This document shows, in pieces, positions 60,302 through 64,000 of a stretch of DNA of 64,000 bases (positions within the stretch are counted from its first letter, which is position 1; each line of letters starts with the position of its first letter). This stretch comes from Thermotalea metallivorans (GTDB lineage: Bacteria; Bacillota; Clostridia; Peptostreptococcales; Thermotaleaceae). The notes under the pieces are model-generated. The model ran no database searches and had not been told where the DNA came from. It saw only the letters and a program-made list of their open reading frames with translations. Location of the stretch: positions 124,001 to 188,000 of the forward strand of contig NZ_LOEE01000019.1 of NCBI RefSeq assembly GCF_001562415.1, in the 5' to 3' direction. A program made the translations under genes and the position numbers.

Positions 60302-61828
60302 TTATAGCAATTCACCTACGGCACCTTCCACCGCATTCACAATGGCATGTCCCGATATTAAATCGGCGCATTTGTTGATATCCACATACATGATGCGATC
60401 CTCATGAAGGGTAGCCACTTGTTCTCGAATCTTATCATAGGCAACCCGGGTACCCTTGCCTAATCCTTCTGCTCCCCTGAAATCGATGGCTTGTGCTGCC
60501 GCCATCAACTCTATGGCCAATACGTTTGTGGTATTGAGCAGTATTTCCCTCGCTTTTCTTGCAGCAATCGTACCCATACTCACATGATCTTCTTGATTTG
60601 CTGAAGATGGGATAGAGTCAACACTGGCCGGGTGTGCTAATACTTTATTTTCCGATACTAGGGCAGCAGCTGCATATTGGGCAATCATAAATCCGGAATG
60701 CAGTCCCCCTTTTTCCGTCAAGAATGCCGGTAAACCGCTTAACTGCGGATTTACCAATCTTTCTATTCTCCGTTCTGAAACATTGGCTAATTCAGCTAGG
60801 GCTATGCCTAAAAAGTCAAAGGCCAGAGCCATTGGCTGCCCATGGAAATTCCCTCCTGAAATCACCGTTTGATCCTCGGCAAAAATTAACGGATTGTCCG
60901 TAGCTGCATTGATTTCGATATTGATCTTATTGATTACATAATCAAGGGCATCTCTGCTGGCTCCGTGAATTTGAGGTATGCACCTTAGCGTATAGGCATC
61001 TTGCACCCGAATCTGCCCTTGCCTTGTGGTTAATCTACTTTCTTCTGTCAATTTCAATAGATTTTGGGCACAATTTATTTGCCCACAGTGGGGTCTTACT
61101 TCATGGACACGGGAATCAAAGGCATCTGTAATACCAGTCAATGCCTCTAAGGTTAAAGCTGCACCAATATCTGCCAGCTTCACTAACTTCACGGCATCAT
61201 AAGCAGTTAATGCTCCCACGGCTGTCATAACTTGCGTTCCATTAATTAACGCCAGACCTTCTTTTGAGGTTAAATGGATAGGCTCTATCCCAGCTTCTTC
61301 CATGGCTGTCCTGCCCGGCAATCTTTTGCCCTTATAGAAGGCCTCCCCTTCTCCCAACATCACTAAAACCATATGGGATAATGGCGCCAAATCACCGCTG
61401 GCACCCAAAGAACCCTTTTCAGGAATTACGGGATGAACGCCTTTGTTTAGCATTTCGATCAGTGTTTGCAGGGTACTTAATCGCACACCGGAAAATCCTT
61501 TTGATAATGCATTGGCCCGCAAAAGCATGATGGCACGAACAATTTCTTCCGAAAAAGGATTTCCTACGCCGCAGGCATGGCTGATAATGAGGTTTCTCTG
61601 CAAATCCCTTGTTTCCTCTTTTGTAATAACCACATCGCTAAATTTGCCAAAACCCGTGGTAATGCCGTATACCACCTTCTCTTTCTCAATAAATTCATCC
61701 ACTACAGCCCTTGATTTTTTTACTCTTTCTGCCGCTTCTTCCGTAATTTTTACCTGAAAATGATTTCTTGCAACTTTCACCACATCTTCAATGGTCAGAT
61801 GATTTCCATCTATAAAAATCGTATGCAT
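60302..61828 (-). CDS. hutH: Histidine ammonia-lyase
   Basis: 508-residue HutH, which deaminates histidine to urocanate. The Ala-Ser-Gly triad forming the MIO cofactor is at about residues 142-144 in GSLGASGDLAPLSH. GITTGFGKFSDVVI and QEDHVSMG are the other family marks. No other hut genes are within the window, so the pathway is split or lies elsewhere. Confidence 0.95.
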   Translation of the reverse strand: MHTIFIDGNHLTIEDVVKVARNHFQVKITEEAAERVKKSRAVVDEFIEKEKVVYGITTGFGKFSDVVITKEETRDLQRNLIISHACGVGNPFSEEIVRAIMLLRANALSKGFSGVRLSTLQTLIEMLNKGVHPVIPEKGSLGASGDLAPLSHMVLVMLGEGEAFYKGKRLPGRTAMEEAGIEPIHLTSKEGLALINGTQVMTAVGALTAYDAVKLVKLADIGAALTLEALTGITDAFDSRVHEVRPHCGQINCAQNLLKLTEESRLTTRQGQIRVQDAYTLRCIPQIHGASRDALDYVINKINIEINAATDNPLIFAEDQTVISGGNFHGQPMALAFDFLGIALAELANVSERRIERLVNPQLSGLPAFLTEKGGLHSGFMIAQYAAAALVSENKVLAHPASVDSIPSSANQEDHVSMGTIAARKAREILLNTTNVLAIELMAAAQAIDFRGAEGLGKGTRVAYDKIREQVATLHEDRIMYVDINKCADLISGHAIVNAVEGAVGELL

Positions 61829-62223
61829 CCTTCTCTCTCCTTTACACTATATTTCTATTTTTGTATCTATTATATAATAAATATTCTTGCTATTGTTCAT
61901 TTTCCCTCTTGATTTTACAAAAAATTTTTAACCCTTCAAATTATTTTAGTATTTTATAAATTTATCAAGTTAAAGCGATGGCATTACTTCAAGAATCTTA
62001 TATAGATTTACAACTTCAAAATTGAATTTACTTAAAAAAGTTATATTTTTTGAATAGCAGTTCGGCCGCCAGTTATCAGTTACCAGTTGCCTGCTACCAG
62101 TACTGGTGGCTGATGACGGGTAGCTGGCAACAAAACATTTGCTGCATAAAAAGCTTATCTTCATAAAGGCATAAATCAAACTTTAGCGTTGTATGTCTAT
62201 GTTTCCAAAAAAGAAGAAGCAGT
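61829..62223. other. AT-rich intergenic region with a palindromic repeat
   Basis: No supported gene. At 62087-62130 an imperfect hairpin (TTGCCTGCTACC / GGTAGCTGGCAA) encloses the palindrome ACCAGTACTGGT; CAGTTA-type words repeat just upstream. This looks like a REP or MITE-like intergenic repeat. Confidence 0.5.
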
Positions 62224-64000
62224 TTACTTTCTGCCCCTTTCTCTCTTCCTTTTGCTTTTTTGTTTGTTTTGCAATACTGTTTTTTTTCTATCCTTTTTTC
62301 CTTTGCTCTCCTTGTGCTTTTCCACCCTTTTTCTGCTTTCTATATCCGCCCTGTTTTCCTCTGGCTTGATAAGGCACTTCGGCCCATAGCCGATCAAATC
62401 TTCTCTGCCTGCTAAGATCAGCGCCTTGCGAACAAGATCATAGTTTTTGGGATTTCGGTATTGGAGCAATGCTCTTTGCATCGCCTTTTCCATTCTATCT
62501 TTGGGGACATAAACGGGTTTCATATTTCTGGGATCTAGTCCTGTATAATACATGCAGGTGGATAGCGTTCCCGGCGTAGGATAAAAATCCTGCACCTGCT
62601 CCGGATTGTATTTGATATCCCTCAAATATTCTGCCATTTCGACAGCAGCCTTTAGATCACTGCCGGGATGGCTTGACATCAAATAGGGAACCAGATATTG
62701 TTCCTTTCCAATCTTCTCATTGATTCGATAATATTTATCTGCAAATTTTTCGTAAACTTCTCGTCTGGGCTTGCCCATAAGGTCTAGGACTTTGGAAGAT
62801 ATATGTTCCGGCGCTACTTTCAGTTGTCCGCTGACATGATATTCACATAGTTCCCTTAAAAAGGCATCATTTTTATCCGCCATAATATAATCATATCTTA
62901 ATCCTGATCTGATAAATACCTTTTTCACGCCTTCTATATTTCTCAATTTTCGTAAAAGCTGCAAATATTCTTCATGATCTATCTTTAGATTCTTGCAAGG
63001 ATTGGGGAATAGACACTGTTTGTTTTTGCATGTGCCTTCTTTTCGTTGTTTTTCACAGGCCATATGACGGAAATTTGCCGTTGGTCCTCCCACATCATGG
63101 ATATATCCTTTAAAATTCTTATCATTGACTATTTTCTTCGCTTCTTCTATGATGGAATCATGACTTCTACTTTGAATGATTCTTCCTTGGTGAAAAGTCA
63201 AGGCACAAAAAGAGCAGCTTCCAAAACAGCCTCTTGTGCTGATGATGCTGTATTTCACCTCTTCAATGGCAGGAACGCCTCCATCCTTTTCATAAACGGG
63301 ATGGTAATCCCGTAGATAGGGCAAGTGATAGATACGGTCCATTTCCACCTGACTTAGGGGCATCGCCGGTGGATTTTGAACAATAAACTGATCACCATGT
63401 TTTTGCACAATTACTCTGCCACGTAAAGCATCCTGCTCCTCGTATTGCACTTTGAAAGCCCTTGCGTAGGCAATCTTATCCCGGGATACCTCCTCAAAAG
63501 AAGGAATTTCAATATAATCATAGAGATTTTCTATTGTATTTGTTTTATAGGTAGTTCCTGGAATATGGTGCATATATTTCGTATCAAAACCGCTGTTCAG
63601 ATAATCTGCAATTTCTAAAATTTGTCTTTCTCCCATACCAAAGACAAGCAAATCTGCTTCACTGTCATATAGGATGGATCTGCGCACCTTGTCACTCCAG
63701 TAATCATAGTGGGCAAATCTTCTTAAACTGGCCTCGATTCCCCCTATGACAATAGGTACTCCTTTATAGGCCTGCTTGATCATATTGCAGTATACGATGG
63801 TTGCCCTGTCCGGTCTTAATCCCATTTTCCCGCCGGGAGAATAATAATCCTTTTCTCTCCTTCGTTTGCTTACCGTATAATGATTTACCATAGAATCAAT
63901 GTTTCCTGCTGTTACAAGAAAAGCCAGTCGGGGTCTTCCCAGCTTTTTGAATTCTTTTCCATCCCGCCAGTTAGGCTGTGGAATGATCCCAACTTTATAT
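62224..64000 (-). CDS. YgiQ-family radical SAM protein (cut by right edge)
   Basis: The coding frame continues to the right edge: upstream of the first visible Met (63891) it still reads [14 protein letters not shown], matching YgiQ, so the N-terminus is missing. Features: [21 protein letters not shown], the radical SAM cluster in [10 protein letters not shown], and a basic C-terminal tail. The enzymatic substrate of YgiQ proteins is not established. Confidence 0.9.
   Translation of the reverse strand, partial: YKVGIIPQPNWRDGKEFKKLGRPRLAFLVTAGNIDSMVNHYTVSKRRREKDYYSPGGKMGLRPDRATIVYCNMIKQAYKGVPIVIGGIEASLRRFAHYDYWSDKVRRSILYDSEADLLVFGMGERQILEIADYLNSGFDTKYMHHIPGTTYKTNTIENLYDYIEIPSFEEVSRDKIAYARAFKVQYEEQDALRGRVIVQKHGDQFIVQNPPAMPLSQVEMDRIYHLPYLRDYHPVYEKDGGVPAIEEVKYSIISTRGCFGSCSFCALTFHQGRIIQSRSHDSIIEEAKKIVNDKNFKGYIHDVGGPTANFRHMACEKQRKEGTCKNKQCLFPNPCKNLKIDHEEYLQLLRKLRNIEGVKKVFIRSGLRYDYIMADKNDAFLRELCEYHVSGQLKVAPEHISSKVLDLMGKPRREVYEKFADKYYRINEKIGKEQYLVPYLMSSHPGSDLKAAVEMAEYLRDIKYNPEQVQDFYPTPGTLSTCMYYTGLDPRNMKPVYVPKDRMEKAMQRALLQYRNPKNYDLVRKALILAGREDLIGYGPKCLIKPEENRADIESRKRVEKHKESKGKKDRKKTVLQNKQKSKRKRERGRK

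Overview
The window looks like the chromosome of an AT-rich low-GC Gram-positive (Clostridia-like Bacillota) into which a large, more GC-rich integrative conjugative element (ICE) has inserted. Evidence: clostridial-type chromosomal genes at the right (histidine ammonia-lyase, DegS/DegU, CheW, M18 aminopeptidase, YgiQ); AGGAGG ribosome binding sites everywhere; no outer-membrane secretion genes. The right end of the ICE is visible. A 3'-terminal fragment of a leucine-type tRNA (T arm, acceptor strand, CCA) ends at 50277 and is followed at once by a perfect tRNA-type terminator, then ordinary chromosome. The intact tRNA and the integrase should lie left of the window.

Layout. 1-3.3 kb: accessory genes, namely an N6-adenine DNA methyltransferase cut by the left edge, an Xre regulator, and a two-gene cassette ending in an HTH/ImmA-type zinc metallopeptidase. 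3.6-17.6 kb: conjugation block, nearly all on the minus strand (MobC, relaxase, PcfB, ArdC-like protein, VirD4, Maff2 protein, VirB6-like, PrgI, VirB4, a membrane protein that has lost its cell-wall hydrolase domain, and RadC-like). A small Xre regulator with three operator-like palindromes sits reversed in the middle of it. 17.6-18.4 kb: oriT-like inverted repeats and a possible non-autonomous mobile element. 18.4-21.1 kb: a RES-domain gene pair and a RelE/Phd toxin-antitoxin pair. 21.1-29.9 kb: DNA-processing genes (TOPRIM protein and a 2486-residue methylase/SNF2-helicase protein with tnpV encoded inside it in another frame). 30-40.1 kb: a complete Gram-positive Tad/Flp pilus operon with a 1038-residue CARDB-repeat surface protein. 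40.2-42.5 kb: two tiny genes and ParA/ParB, with a 27-bp palindrome inside parB that resembles parS.

42.6-49.2 kb holds what I consider the most interesting unit: a tight five-gene operon encoding a small excisionase-like HTH protein, a NurA nuclease, a HerA-type pumping ATPase, an HSP90/GHKL-type ATPase and a B12-binding-like radical SAM protein. It stands as cargo between the partition genes and the attachment site, and the combination points to an undescribed DNA-processing or anti-invader system. 49.4-50.3 kb: small terminal ICE genes, arm-like repeats and the attachment site.

50.3-64 kb is chromosome: a small duplicated hydrophobic protein, a CDF metal transporter, an AlbA_2 regulator, a LysR regulator with visible operator-like repeats, an M18 aminopeptidase, DegS/DegU, a secreted protein, CheW, a YnzC-like protein, HutH, and YgiQ cut by the right edge.
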